60,965 nucleotides of DNA from Bacteroidota bacterium (lineage in GTDB: Bacteria; Bacteroidota; Bacteroidia; Chitinophagales; Chitinophagaceae): NCBI GenBank assembly GCA_024640225.1, contig JAHEFK010000017.1, positions 1 through 60,965 on the forward strand, given 5' to 3'. Shown here piece by piece: positions 35,175 through 45,747 of this stretch. Under the pieces are notes generated by a model, which searched no databases, was not told where the DNA came from, and saw nothing but the letters and a program-made list of their open reading frames with translations. Position numbers and translations under genes: made by a program. Within the stretch, counting starts at the first letter, position 1, and each line of letters starts with the position of its first letter.

Positions 35175-36521
35175 TTAATGAGCTACTACGAAACGGTTGC
35201 TAACTGTTTGACCGTTTGAAGTGATGCTGTATAAATAAATACCAGCATTTAAATTTGCTACATTAAATACAACATTGTTAGAAGTATTTGCTACTGCTGA
35301 AATTGTTTTTGCATCAACTTCTTGACCTAACATATTCATGATAGCTACTTTAGTAGTTGCATTTTCTGTTGTGTTGAAAGCAATTGACAATACATTAGAA
35401 GCTGGGTTTGGAGATGCTACTACTGATTCGATAGTAGATTTTACATCAGCTACACCAGTGATGTTACAAGTAGTGCAAGATAATTTGATATCAACATATG
35501 GATATTCTAAACCATAAGCTGCAGTATATGCCCAAGTAGGGATATAATCACCAAACCAAGAACTAGAACTTGCTAAAGGTTGAGGTGCTAAGAAACCAGT
35601 ATTGTATTCACCATCTACATAAGTTGGGAAACCACTTGCGTTTTGCTCATACCACAATCCAGTAAATGCATTATAGTTATAAGCAGTACCAGTATACATT
35701 GTACTATAAGGAGCGTAAGTAGCACCATATTTGTAAGCAACACTCATACCAACGATACCATTTGCAGGCACATTGAAATTAGGCACAGCAATTTTGAAGT
35801 AGTTCATACCATTCGATAAGGTATCGTTTACAGAAGCTGCTGTTAATAGTTTATTTACAGTAACCACTGCTGTAGTAACACCTGTATTGTTTGCAGCGAT
35901 GTTCTTAACAGAGTCTTGGAACATATGTGCAAAACGAACGGTATCTTTACCATAGCTAGCCGCCATTCCGGTAAAATAATAAACTGGCATGTTCGTAGTT
36001 GAACCATATCCGTATACGAAAGAAATCTTCAAAGTATCTACTGTTGTAGAACCCGCTTTTCTTTCATAAAAACCATAAACAATTGCAGAGTCAACTTTAA
36101 ATGCATCTGTTGATTTGATAGCAATTTCACCAGGGTATAAAGCACTTGTGTTAAATAATACAGTAGAAGGATCTAATGAAGTACCGAATGAACGAACCCA
36201 TACTGTATCTAAAGTAGTACCGTACATACTTAACATGTCAGCTTTATGCCATAACCAAGTAATATGGTCGTTGTTTGCAACATTTGGATCAACCGCAGTT
36301 AACATATCTACATAATTGTACCATCTAGAACCACCTGCAGTACCTTTGTTAGCCGTTGCATGTTGAGCACTGATTTTATCAGCCTTCATTTGGTTTAAAT
36401 TGATATTTCTTTTTTGTGGAGCCTCTAAAAATTTAGAAGTCATCACAACGGATTGGTTTTGTTGAGCTATTGCCACAAAATTTGACAACGCAACACCCGC
36501 TAATAGTAATAGTTTTTTCAT
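35175..36521 (-). CDS. Secreted protein with T9SS type A sorting domain
   Basis: A Sec signal peptide (MKKLLLLAGVALSNFVAIAQ) leads into a ~340-residue beta-rich region of unknown fold, with many Tyr, Thr and Asn residues. The last ~80 residues are a classical sorting domain: ASPNPASNVLSIAF, MLGQEV, LNAGIYLYSITSNGQTVSNRFVV. The protein should be exported by the type IX system and attached to the cell surface or released. The middle resembles no enzyme I recognise. Similar proteins are often abundant cell-surface proteins. Confidence 0.85.
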   Translation of the reverse strand: MKKLLLLAGVALSNFVAIAQQNQSVVMTSKFLEAPQKRNINLNQMKADKISAQHATANKGTAGGSRWYNYVDMLTAVDPNVANNDHITWLWHKADMLSMYGTTLDTVWVRSFGTSLDPSTVLFNTSALYPGEIAIKSTDAFKVDSAIVYGFYERKAGSTTVDTLKISFVYGYGSTTNMPVYYFTGMAASYGKDTVRFAHMFQDSVKNIAANNTGVTTAVVTVNKLLTAASVNDTLSNGMNYFKIAVPNFNVPANGIVGMSVAYKYGATYAPYSTMYTGTAYNYNAFTGLWYEQNASGFPTYVDGEYNTGFLAPQPLASSSSWFGDYIPTWAYTAAYGLEYPYVDIKLSCTTCNITGVADVKSTIESVVASPNPASNVLSIAFNTTENATTKVAIMNMLGQEVDAKTISAVANTSNNVVFNVANLNAGIYLYSITSNGQTVSNRFVVAH

Positions 36522-36716
36522 GATGTATTGGTTTAAATTGTTTGTTATTGGTTATTTTGATTTATTAATTTGTAAATTAGTTGATAACACCATGCAAATT
36601 GGTTATTACATTTGTGTTATGGAATTGGTTATTTTACATCGTAAAGATAGGGATTTCTTAGAAAGTTCAAAATTTTTTAGTTTTTTTTCTACCTTTTTAA
36701 CTTTGAAATTAAACTA

Positions 36717-36724
36717 TACCTTTG
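36717..36724 (+). promoter_or_regulatory. Proline dehydrogenase -7 box
   Basis: TACCTTTG is an exact match, 22 bp before the ATG. The remainder of 36522-36716 is the A/T-rich divergent control region of the T9SS gene; I see no gene there. Confidence 0.65.
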
Positions 36725-36746
36725 TCTATATTCTAGAATCTAAAAT

Positions 36747-37916
36747 ATGCTACCTCAATTCAACGATACCGAAATTGCTTTTAAGCACCAAAGCAACCGC
36801 TCTCTAAAACAAGCTCATTTCTTATTTTCGGCCATGGGCAACCCTTTGGTTACAAAATTAGGCATTGCAGCTACACAGTGGGCATTTAAATTACATTTAC
36901 CTATTCAATCCCTTATTAAAAACACTATTTTTAAGCAATTTTGTGGTGGAGAAACCATGCAGGAAGCCGCAAAAACAGCACAAATGCTGCATCAATATGG
37001 CGTGGGTGTGATCTTAGATTATGGCGTTGAAGGAAAAGATAGTGAAGCGGCTTTTGATACCGCTGTTCCAGAATTCATCAAAGCAATTGAATACGCCGCA
37101 ACACAACCAAATATTCCGTTTATTAGTGCTAAAATCACCGGGTTTGCGCGCTTTGCATTATTGGAGAAAATAAATAATAAAGAAGTACTTAACGCCGAAG
37201 AGGACGCCGAATGGCAGCGCATCATAGTACGCTTACATCAGCTTTGCCAGCATGCTAAGGCAAATAATATAATGCTTTTAATTGATGCCGAAGAAAGTTG
37301 GATTCAACAACCGGTGGATGACATCACCGATCTGATGATGGCAAGCTACAATACCGAAAAGGTTGTTGTTTTCAATACTTTTCAATTATATCGTCACGAT
37401 CGATTAGCCTTTCTAAAAACTTCTCATCAAAAAGCCTTAGCAGGAAATTACCTATTAGGAGCCAAATTAGTTCGTGGTGCCTATATGGAAAAAGAGCGTG
37501 CTAGAGCACTATCGCTTGGCTACCCAAGTCCAATACAAGAAAACAAGGAAGCTAGTGACGTAGATTATAATGCCGCAGTCAGCTATTGTTTAGATCATAT
37601 TAATTCGATTGTTGTTTTCATAGGCACACACAATGAGAACAGCTGTTTGCTTGCAGCAGAAAAAATGCAGCAATTAAACATAACAAGTAATCACCCTCAT
37701 GTTTTCTTCTCGCAATTGTACGGCATGAGTGACAATATTTCTTTCAATCTCGCTAATGGCCATTATAATATTTCAAAGTACTTACCCTACGGACCTGTAA
37801 AAGATGTTATCCCCTACTTGATGCGAAGAGCACAAGAAAACACTTCGGTAGCTGGACAAACAGGTAGAGAATTATCATTAATTAAAACGGAATTAAAACG
37901 TCGAAAACTTAGTTAA
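36747..37916 (+). CDS. Proline dehydrogenase
   Basis: A 389-residue FAD-dependent enzyme that oxidises proline to pyrroline-5-carboxylate. It shows the TIM-barrel pattern of PRODH: GVILDYGVEGK, AKITGFARFALLEKI, LLIDAEESWIQ, VFNTFQLYRHDRL, GAKLVRGAYMEKER, FIGTHNENS and the closing RRAQENTSVAGQTGRELSLI with conserved arginines. It is the stand-alone form common in Bacteroidota, unlike the fused PutA. The next gene begins one base after its stop. Confidence 0.95.
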   Translation: MLPQFNDTEIAFKHQSNRSLKQAHFLFSAMGNPLVTKLGIAATQWAFKLHLPIQSLIKNTIFKQFCGGETMQEAAKTAQMLHQYGVGVILDYGVEGKDSEAAFDTAVPEFIKAIEYAATQPNIPFISAKITGFARFALLEKINNKEVLNAEEDAEWQRIIVRLHQLCQHAKANNIMLLIDAEESWIQQPVDDITDLMMASYNTEKVVVFNTFQLYRHDRLAFLKTSHQKALAGNYLLGAKLVRGAYMEKERARALSLGYPSPIQENKEASDVDYNAAVSYCLDHINSIVVFIGTHNENSCLLAAEKMQQLNITSNHPHVFFSQLYGMSDNISFNLANGHYNISKYLPYGPVKDVIPYLMRRAQENTSVAGQTGRELSLIKTELKRRKLS

Positions 37917-37917
37917 T

Positions 37918-38436
37918 ATGAAAACATACGCTTGCACTTTAGACCAACTTTCTAAATGGATAACCATTTCGGTATTTATAGCCTTACTTATCCCTGTAAT
38001 TACTATTGCCAATATTACTTTTCATCAACAATCACTTGCCGAGCGCATAGCACTTATTAGCACGAACGCGATTGTATTTATTGGCTTGTCTGTTGCCTAT
38101 CTTTGGAAACCCCTCCAAATTATATTAACAACAGATCAATTAATCGTAAAAAGAAAAATTGGTGATAAGGCATTCTCCATTGCTAGTATACAATCAGCTG
38201 CCATCATCACTAAAAAGCAATTAGGAATGGGCATTCGCCTCTTCGGCTCTGGTGGCTTCTTTGGCTATTATGGGCTTTTCAAATATAAAAACATCGGCAA
38301 TGTCAATGTGTATTGTACGCAACGCGAACCAGTGATTTTAATCGAACTTACTAAAGGTAAAATACTGATTAGTCCGGACGAACCTACTTTGTTTTTAAAC
38401 GATTTGAATGCATTAAAAAAAGCGCCTAATCAATAG
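37918..38436 (+). CDS. PH-like domain membrane protein of unknown function
   Basis: Two membrane helices (about residues 14-32 and 48-64) precede a ~100-residue beta-rich region resembling bacterial PH domains: LTTDQLIVKRKIGDKAFSIASIQSA, then the Gly/Phe-rich RLFGSGGFFGYYGLFKYKN and VILIELTKGKILISPDEP. The Gly/Phe block is conserved in related Bacteroidota proteins. Function is unknown. It is probably co-transcribed with proline dehydrogenase. Its last codons and stop lie inside the terminator stem. Confidence 0.75.
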   Translation: MKTYACTLDQLSKWITISVFIALLIPVITIANITFHQQSLAERIALISTNAIVFIGLSVAYLWKPLQIILTTDQLIVKRKIGDKAFSIASIQSAAIITKKQLGMGIRLFGSGGFFGYYGLFKYKNIGNVNVYCTQREPVILIELTKGKILISPDEPTLFLNDLNALKKAPNQ

Positions 38437-38449
38437 GCGCTTTTTTTTT
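38415..38449. terminator. Terminator overlapping the stop codon of the PH-like gene
   Basis: GCGCCTA-ATCAA-TAGGCGC with A7 before and T9 after. The TAG of the plus-strand gene forms part of the stem, and the minus-strand ftsB-like gene ends in the T run. Confidence 0.9.
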
Positions 38450-38726
38450 ATTTAACGATGTACACATCTTCATCTTCGTACTTCATTTTATATTTTTCTC
38501 TAGCTATTTTTTCTAAAAGCTTTGGATCATTTAAAATCGTTTGATAATCAGCTTCTAAACGTTTTATCTCTTGCTTAAGAAACACAATATTTGCCTCCGC
38601 TTTTTTTAATTCTTGATATTGTTCAACTTGATTTAAAACATTGCTTTGATCAAAAAACAACATCCAAATTAAGAAGACACCTCCTACAATAATGTATCGA
38701 TTATATAAGAAAGAAAAGCGTTTCAT
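38448..38726 (-). CDS. FtsB/DivIC family septum formation initiator
   Basis: A 92-residue bitopic protein. It has one N-terminal helix (YIIVGGVFLIWMLFFD), a coiled coil (about residues 32-65, EQYQELKKAEANIVFLKQEIKRLEADYQ) and the short conserved DPKLLEKIAREKYKM. This is the FtsB/DivIC plan, a divisome component that links with FtsQ and FtsL. It follows enolase by 8 bp on the same strand, an arrangement known from several bacterial groups. Confidence 0.88.
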   Translation of the reverse strand: MKRFSFLYNRYIIVGGVFLIWMLFFDQSNVLNQVEQYQELKKAEANIVFLKQEIKRLEADYQTILNDPKLLEKIAREKYKMKYEDEDVYIVK

Positions 38727-38734
38727 AAGTTCCT

Positions 38735-40036
<1,302 letters not shown>

Positions 40037-40055
40037 TTATTGATTGTATAGATAA

Positions 40056-40063
40056 CAAAAGTA
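40056..40063 (-). promoter_or_regulatory. Enolase/ftsB promoter -7 box
   Basis: TACTTTTG on the minus strand, an exact TAnnTTTG match. Confidence 0.55.
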
Positions 40064-40118
40064 CTTATTTTTTGGAATTTTAATGAGCAGCCTGCTTATT
40101 AATTATTAATTAAAATAA

Positions 40119-40126
40119 TACCTTTG
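40119..40126 (+). promoter_or_regulatory. VF530-family gene -7 box, leaderless type
   Basis: TACCTTTG ends 4 bp before the ATG, so transcription would begin at or next to the start codon. Confidence 0.55.
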
Positions 40127-40130
40127 TAAA

Positions 40131-40346
40131 ATGCAGAAAAACAACCCACTTCACGGTGTTACATTAGAAATGATGATCATTGAGTTAGAAGCGCATTTTG
40201 GATGGGAATCGTTATATAATTTACTACCCGTTAATTGTTTTAGCAACAACCCGAGTATGCAATCATGCTTAAAGTTTTTTAGAAAAACCCCTTGGGCGAG
40301 AGCAAAATTGGAAACTATCTATTTAAATACCTTCTCTTACTCTTAG
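40131..40346 (+). CDS. VF530 family (DUF2132) DNA-binding protein
   Basis: A 71-residue protein with the whole family pattern: NNPLHGVTLEMMIIELEAHFGWESLYNLLPVNCF followed by NPSMQSCLKFFRKTPWARAKLETIYL. The founding member from Vibrio fischeri has a small alpha-helical fold thought to bind DNA; the cellular role is not known. The mRNA appears leaderless. Its last 4 bases overlap the end of the convergent helicase gene. Confidence 0.9.
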   Translation: MQKNNPLHGVTLEMMIIELEAHFGWESLYNLLPVNCFSNNPSMQSCLKFFRKTPWARAKLETIYLNTFSYS

Positions 40347-41665
40347 ATTATTTTGATATAGCACTTTTTAGTTTTTAACTTTTGGTGCATCAATAAAGTA
40401 AAGGCTTCATATATTTTGTCCGACTGGATTGCTACAAAAGAGTAAATATCTTTTACAATAATCAAGCCTATTTCTTCCTTTTTCAAATTCCCTTTTTGCA
40501 TTAAGAAACCGGCAATATCTCCTTTGCTAATTTTATCTTTTTTCCCTCCTTCTATCAGAAGGGTGGTATATGCAATAGCTGTTTCCTTTGGACTATGTTT
40601 CTTAAATTCGAAATTACTAATAGACGAATCAATAAATGCTGGTAAGGTTTCTTCTGGACCAACAAGTATGTATGCATCTCCGCTTGCAAACATGCGCGCT
40701 GTCCTGCCATTTCTATGCACAAAAGTTGCCTCATCTATCGGCATTTGATAATGTACTATCTGATGAATAGCCTCAATATCCAAACCTCTTGCTGCCAAAT
40801 CGGATGCAATCAAATAAGGTGCCGACCCATTGGTAAATTTAGCCATAGCAATATCTCGCTCTTTTTGCTCCATACCACCATGGAAAGCAATAGCCGCTAT
40901 ACCTTGTTCTTTCAAATAATCGGCAATGCGATCAATAGAAGCTCTATGATTGGCAAAAATGATACTTGGCTTTGCTGGCAATTGCACTAGTAATTTATAT
41001 AAGGAAGATAATTTATCTTTTGCTTCACAAGCCACTTGATGCAATTGAAACGCACCGCCCTCTTTTGCCAAATGAGTAAAATCTATCAATTGCACGGCAT
41101 CCATATCTATAAACGGAGGCAATGTAGCTATGTTAGTGGCAGAAACTAAAACGCGTTGTTGTAAGGCCGGCAAGCTAAATACGATGGATTGCATTTCATC
41201 TTCAAATCCTAAAGACAATAATTTATCCATCTCATCAAGAATGAGTGTTTGAATGGAAGTAGTAACAAAGCTCTCCTTTTGAATATGATCCAATACCCTA
41301 CCCGGCGTACCAATAAGTAAGTACGGTGGCTCTTTGAATTTATTAACTTCCTGATCAAAACTGTGACCACCATAACAAACTGTTGCTTTATACGGTGTTT
41401 TCATTTGCTTCCACACCTCAAAAATTTGCATGGCTAATTCTCTCGATGGCGTTAGTATCAAACATTGCACCGCTTTCAATTCTGGATTAATAGAAGCTAA
41501 TAAGGGCACCAGAAACCCAAGCGTTTTCCCAGAACCCGTAGGCGCTATCAGCATTAAAGACGAATGCTTGGCGCAGGCTGCATGCATTGTTTGCTGCATT
41601 TCATTAAATGCATCTAATTGAAGTGCTTGCAACAATTGCTTTTGAGAAAGGGGCGATTGGTTCAT
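40343..41665 (-). CDS. DEAD-box RNA helicase with DbpA-like RNA-binding end
   Basis: A 440-residue helicase. Motif I is APTGSGKTLGF, Ia TPSRELA, Ib GTPGR, II DEMD (instead of DEAD), III SAT, and in the second domain DLAARGLDI and HRNGRTAR (motif VI). The C-terminal ~75 residues (KISKGDIAGFLMQKGNLKKEEIGLI, VKDIYSFVAI) form a DbpA-type RNA-binding domain, which in E. coli DbpA targets 23S rRNA helix 92. This points to 50S subunit assembly. The mRNA appears leaderless. Confidence 0.92.
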   Translation of the reverse strand: MNQSPLSQKQLLQALQLDAFNEMQQTMHAACAKHSSLMLIAPTGSGKTLGFLVPLLASINPELKAVQCLILTPSRELAMQIFEVWKQMKTPYKATVCYGGHSFDQEVNKFKEPPYLLIGTPGRVLDHIQKESFVTTSIQTLILDEMDKLLSLGFEDEMQSIVFSLPALQQRVLVSATNIATLPPFIDMDAVQLIDFTHLAKEGGAFQLHQVACEAKDKLSSLYKLLVQLPAKPSIIFANHRASIDRIADYLKEQGIAAIAFHGGMEQKERDIAMAKFTNGSAPYLIASDLAARGLDIEAIHQIVHYQMPIDEATFVHRNGRTARMFASGDAYILVGPEETLPAFIDSSISNFEFKKHSPKETAIAYTTLLIEGGKKDKISKGDIAGFLMQKGNLKKEEIGLIIVKDIYSFVAIQSDKIYEAFTLLMHQKLKTKKCYIKII

Positions 41666-41669
41666 TTGG

Positions 41670-41677
41670 CAAAGTTA
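41670..41677 (-). promoter_or_regulatory. Helicase gene -7 box, leaderless type
   Basis: TAACTTTG on the minus strand begins 5 bp from the first base of the ATG, giving a predicted leader of 0-1 bases. Confidence 0.5.
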
Positions 41678-41770
41678 GTTTTTTAAACCCTAAGAACCTT
41701 CGAAAAGCTAGGGATAAAGTAGAAAGTTTCAGTTTAAAAAATTAATTTTACCTAATTGAATTAATAAATC

Positions 41771-42592
41771 ATGAAATATCATTTTGTTTTAGGAGAAGAA
41801 GCGGCAACACCCATTATGGAAGCAATTAGTTTAGATGAACAATTGCAAGGAAATGTTTGTGTATTGAAAGACCAATTAAATATAGGTCCCTTGAGTAAAG
41901 CGGAAGAAGATGCTTCTTTTGCAGATACGAGAAATAATTATTGGAAATCGCTTAAGCAAAATGATAAAAACGAACTCACAATTGAAGACCTTGCGTTAGT
42001 ACTCGATGCTTCTAAGGAGTTATTTGCAGACGAACAAGCACAAGCTTGGTTTTGGATGGCTCCAACAGCAGCTAACATTTGCGCATACTACTGGTTGCTT
42101 TCTTATTTTCAAAAACACCCCAATCGTTTTTACATTATCAATATTGCAGGCTTACCTTTCCTAAATACAGAGGGTAAAGTTTTTTATCCAAAAAGCTTTG
42201 CAGAGGTTAGCGCTAAAGAAATTATTAAAGCAAAAAAACTAGCGCGACCAGTTACGCCTTCAGAAATAGAAATGGATACAGAGGAATGGAAAAAAATCGT
42301 AGCGGAAGAAGCACCTATACGCTTCCATGACGGTGGCAAAAAAATTATTCAAAAACCAGCAAATCATTATGATAGCTTGCTTACTAATACTTGTACTACT
42401 CAATTTCAAAAAGCGCACAAAGTCATCCAAAACATAATAAGCAAGAACAACTTACAAGTTGCAGAAGCCTATTTAATGGGACGCATTCGTATTTTAAACG
42501 AACAACATCAACTTATTATTCAAGGAGACGCCTCAAAATCGGCAAGAGATTTTGAAATAAAATTACCAGGAGAAGCTATTCCATTATTGTAA
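41771..42592 (+). CDS. DUF1835 domain-containing protein
   Basis: A 273-residue soluble protein. The N-terminal ~115 residues match DUF1835 (FVLGEEAATPIMEAI, DQLNIGPLS, then WFWMAPTAANICAYYWLL). A C-terminal region matches the companion domain usually annotated DUF3658 (FQKAHKVIQNIISKNNLQVAEAYLMGRIRILNEQHQL). Biochemical function is unknown. The gene stands alone on its strand and its end overlaps the end of the heptose kinase gene by 9 bp. Confidence 0.8.
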   Translation: MKYHFVLGEEAATPIMEAISLDEQLQGNVCVLKDQLNIGPLSKAEEDASFADTRNNYWKSLKQNDKNELTIEDLALVLDASKELFADEQAQAWFWMAPTAANICAYYWLLSYFQKHPNRFYIINIAGLPFLNTEGKVFYPKSFAEVSAKEIIKAKKLARPVTPSEIEMDTEEWKKIVAEEAPIRFHDGGKKIIQKPANHYDSLLTNTCTTQFQKAHKVIQNIISKNNLQVAEAYLMGRIRILNEQHQLIIQGDASKSARDFEIKLPGEAIPLL

Positions 42593-43579
42593 TAGTCGCA
42601 CGCATTCTGCTAACAGCGTTGCTTTATCAATAGGCACTACACCCACTTCTTCGCATACAATACCACCAGCAATATTAGATATAGCAGCCATAATTGCGGG
42701 ATCGTTTGTAATAGCATATACTAGAGCGGCAGTAGCAATTACCGTATCACCGGCTCCAGACACATCTGCTATATTTCTTCTATGACAAGGCAATAAAGCT
42801 TTCTTAGTTCCATCATTATAGTACACACCCTTTTCAGACAAGGTGATAAATGTAGTGCGGTGCTGCAATGTCGCAAACAAAGCTTCATGCACTGCAGTTA
42901 AACTTTGTTCATCTACCGTATCAATAGGCATATGTAACCCTTCTCGAACTTCTTTAAGATTAGGCTTGAAAATAGTTACTTCTTTATAGGCTAGAAAATT
43001 ATTTTTCTTCGGATCAACAGCTGTTATAACGCCTATTTCTTTGCAGTGTTGGGTAATTCTGTGAATAACATTTTCTTTTAAAACCCCTTTGTTATAATCT
43101 TCAAAAATTAATACCTGTGGTTTCTCTCTTTGTAAAAATCGCAATACCATATCAATAAATGGGTGCTCTTCTTCTACCGACAACTCGCTCGTTACTTCAT
43201 CATCTAATCGCAGCACGTGTTGATTTTTACTCATCACGCGTATTTTAGAAGTCGTAGGTCGTTGTTTACTTTTCAATAACAAACTGGTATCCATACCTTG
43301 TTCGGCACACAAGGAAGCTAACAACACGCCATTCGCATCATCACCAACCACGCTTGCAATACTAACTTTAGCACCTAGGGCTTTTAAATTTAAAGCTACA
43401 TTGGCAGCGCCACCCAATCTGCTTTCTTCATGATGCAAGGCAACAATAGGCACTGGTGCTTCGGGCGAAATACGTTCTATATCACCCCACCAATACTTAT
43501 CTAACATGACATCTCCAACGACTACTACATGTAAAGAATCGAATTTTGAAAACAAATCTTGAATAGCTTCCGTATGCAT
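42584..43579 (-). CDS. D-glycero-beta-D-manno-heptose-7-phosphate kinase (RfaE1/HldA-type)
   Basis: A PfkB-family sugar kinase (331 residues) that phosphorylates heptose 7-phosphate at C1 for the ADP-heptose used in LPS core. Characteristic pieces are VVVGDVMLDKYWWGDIERISPEAPVPIV, GGAANVALNLKALGA and the PfkB signature DVSGAGDTVIA with the catalytic Asp. It has only the kinase domain; the adenylyltransferase half of HldE is absent. It lies 3 bp after the permease gene on the same strand. Confidence 0.9.
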   Translation of the reverse strand: MHTEAIQDLFSKFDSLHVVVVGDVMLDKYWWGDIERISPEAPVPIVALHHEESRLGGAANVALNLKALGAKVSIASVVGDDANGVLLASLCAEQGMDTSLLLKSKQRPTTSKIRVMSKNQHVLRLDDEVTSELSVEEEHPFIDMVLRFLQREKPQVLIFEDYNKGVLKENVIHRITQHCKEIGVITAVDPKKNNFLAYKEVTIFKPNLKEVREGLHMPIDTVDEQSLTAVHEALFATLQHRTTFITLSEKGVYYNDGTKKALLPCHRRNIADVSGAGDTVIATAALVYAITNDPAIMAAISNIAGGIVCEEVGVVPIDKATLLAECVRLLQ

Positions 43580-43582
43580 AAT

Positions 43583-44986
43583 TTATGAATGCTTTTTTTG
43601 AATAAAATAATAAATAGGCAAACCTAAAAGTACAATAAGTAAGCCACCACCTGCAAAGGTAGTTTTAGTAATTAATAATATAATACAAATACTGCTTGCT
43701 AAAAGCAAATAAACAAATGGAACAAGCGGATAGCCAAATGCTTTATAAGGTCTTTCGAGATGAGGTTGTTTTTTTCGCAGTATAAAAATCCCAGCAATGG
43801 TAAGTATATAAAACAACAAGACTGTAAAAATGATAAAATCCAAGAGGTCGCCATATTTGCCACTTAAACATAAAAGTGAAGCCCAGATTGCTTGCATCCA
43901 TAATGCTTTTGCGGGCACCCCTTTTTTATTGAGTTGTTGGGCTGCTTTCAAAAACATGCCGTCTTGCGCCATGGTATAATAAACTCTAGCTCCAGATAAT
44001 ATTAAACCGTTATTGCAACCAAAGGTAGATATCATTATCATAACCGCTATAATAGTAGTGCCGGCACTCCCAAAAATTTTCATGGCAGCAGCTAAAGCTA
44101 CTCGCTGATCAGGCGCATGGGCAATCTCTTGAATACTCAGTACATTTAAATACATAATGTTCATACTGAGGTATAAAAAAGTAACCAGTACAGTACCAAT
44201 CAATAAGCTCAGGCCAATATTACGCTCTGGTTTTTTTATCTCTGCAGCAATGAAGGTTACGTTATTCCATGCATCACTCGAAAATAATGCACCCACCATA
44301 GCGGTGCCAATAGCCAATACGAGTGTTTTCCCTTGCAATAATGTATGGCTAATCTGCGAGGTGGTATCAGCAATGGAGAAGGCTGTCCAAGCGTGTTGCC
44401 AATTCATTTGCCATACCGTATGACCTGCCCATAAACCACAAACTACCAATAACACGATAGCCGCAATTTTGGCTAAGGTAAAAATAGATTGTATCCATTT
44501 GCTACCATTCACACCCTGAGCATTGATAAACGTTAACAAGAAAATTAATCCAATAGCTAATAATTGTGAAGCCTTTATACTAAATGTACCGAATGAAAGG
44601 AGTATGTGTTGCTCTCCTAAAGAAGGCCACATATAAGCTGCAAATTTAGCAAAGGCAACACCTACAGCAGCAATGGTGCCCGTTTGTATAACGGCAAAAA
44701 AAGACCAGCCATATAAGAAGCCAAATAGCTTACCATAAGCTTCTCTTAAATACACATACTGGCCACCAGCTTTGGGATACATGCCGCTCAGCTCTCCATA
44801 ACTCAATGCCGCAGCAAGGGTTATAAAACCAGAAAGCAGCCAAACTACAAGTAGCCAAGCTGCACTTCCGATATGTTGAACGATATCTGTACTTACAATA
44901 AATATTCCGGAGCCAATCATAGAGCCTACAACCAGTAGCACTCCATCTAGCAAACTTAATGAACGTTTAAACGAATTAGTTTCCAA
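43583..44986 (-). CDS. APC family amino acid permease
   Basis: Twelve predicted membrane helices in 467 residues. The first helix is the substrate-binding VLLVVGSMIGSGIFIVS, followed by GELSGMYPKAGGQYVYLREAYG and SSDAWNNVTFIAAEIKKPERNI. This is the LAT/serine-threonine exchanger branch of the APC superfamily. No ATG precedes the first helix, so TTG 44986 is the likely start. It may be part of a transcript with the upstream OmpH gene (23 bp gap) and the downstream kinase. Confidence 0.9.
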   Translation of the reverse strand: METNSFKRSLSLLDGVLLVVGSMIGSGIFIVSTDIVQHIGSAAWLLVVWLLSGFITLAAALSYGELSGMYPKAGGQYVYLREAYGKLFGFLYGWSFFAVIQTGTIAAVGVAFAKFAAYMWPSLGEQHILLSFGTFSIKASQLLAIGLIFLLTFINAQGVNGSKWIQSIFTLAKIAAIVLLVVCGLWAGHTVWQMNWQHAWTAFSIADTTSQISHTLLQGKTLVLAIGTAMVGALFSSDAWNNVTFIAAEIKKPERNIGLSLLIGTVLVTFLYLSMNIMYLNVLSIQEIAHAPDQRVALAAAMKIFGSAGTTIIAVMIMISTFGCNNGLILSGARVYYTMAQDGMFLKAAQQLNKKGVPAKALWMQAIWASLLCLSGKYGDLLDFIIFTVLLFYILTIAGIFILRKKQPHLERPYKAFGYPLVPFVYLLLASSICIILLITKTTFAGGGLLIVLLGLPIYYFIQKKHS

Positions 44987-45009
44987 ATAAATAGATTTAG
45001 AATGCTAAT

Positions 45010-45615
45010 TTACTTTTTTTTCTGTTCGTTTTTATACATTTCATTTAAAGCTTCTACCACATCGTTGGTAATGTCTAATTGTTTATTAGCCCAAAGGATA
45101 GAACCACCTTTGGCATAAGACAATATATAATCGAAGCCTCTGTCTTTATTATACTCTTCTAGTAACTTGTCTAAGCTAGCTTGAAAATCTTTATTAAACG
45201 CTTCTTGATCTTTAATCAATTGTTGAGAAAGTGTTTGGCGTCTGAGTTCTAAAGATTGTTGCATTTGATACAAACGTTTTTGCGCGGCTTCGCCTTCTGT
45301 TTGTGATAAGCTTCCTGCTTGCGCTCTTTTTTGCAAGGACTCGTAGTCACTTTGCATTTTCTTTGCTGAAGTTTCTAATTCCGCTTCTGCCGCTGCTTGG
45401 CGTTTTGTAAATTCCTCCTTTTTTACTTTATACAATTCGTATTTGTTTTGCAAGGTATCAATATCGATATAAGCAATACGACCTCCGCCTTTTATTGGAG
45501 TAGCAAAAGCGGCTTTTGTTTTGCCTGCATCTTTTTTATTAAAAAATTGCAAGGCAAATAAAACAGTAACGCCAATAAATGCCAATACACTTAAAACAGT
45601 ACTAATTGTTTTCAT
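45010..45615 (-). CDS. OmpH/Skp family periplasmic chaperone
   Basis: A 201-residue exported protein. It has an N-terminal hydrophobic signal or anchor (VLSVLAFIGVTVLFALQFF), the conserved start GGRIAYIDIDTLQNKYE, a long coiled coil (about residues 65-150, rich in Glu, Lys and Gln) and the closing YDYILSYAKGGSILWANKQLDITNDVVEALN. Skp-like proteins hold outer-membrane proteins in the periplasm. A -7 box (TATTTTTG, 45642-45649) lies upstream. Confidence 0.88.
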   Translation of the reverse strand: MKTISTVLSVLAFIGVTVLFALQFFNKKDAGKTKAAFATPIKGGGRIAYIDIDTLQNKYELYKVKKEEFTKRQAAAEAELETSAKKMQSDYESLQKRAQAGSLSQTEGEAAQKRLYQMQQSLELRRQTLSQQLIKDQEAFNKDFQASLDKLLEEYNKDRGFDYILSYAKGGSILWANKQLDITNDVVEALNEMYKNEQKKK

Positions 45616-45641
45616 AAAATAGGTTTATAGTTGATAGGGCA

Positions 45642-45649
45642 CAAAAATA
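45642..45649 (-). promoter_or_regulatory. OmpH gene -7 box
   Basis: TATTTTTG on the minus strand, 26 bp before the ATG and after the tonB terminator. Confidence 0.5.
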
Positions 45650-45695
45650 ACATTCTAATTGGAGCAAACACGTATAAAAAACCTTAATAAAAGTT

Positions 45696-45726
45696 AAAAA
45701 AGCGGCTCCAGGGAGCCGCTTTTATT
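45696..45726 (-). terminator. Terminator of the exbB-exbD-exbD-tonB operon
   Basis: AAAAAGCGGCTCC-AG-GGAGCCGCTTTT, a strong G/C stem directly after the tonB stop codon. Confidence 0.85.
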
Positions 45727-45747
45727 AAAAACTAAAACTATTAAAAC

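Noticed and set aside
36520-36807. 95-residue open frame between the T9SS gene and proline dehydrogenase
   Set aside because: It covers the promoter region and runs into the proline dehydrogenase gene in another frame, with no domain-like pattern.
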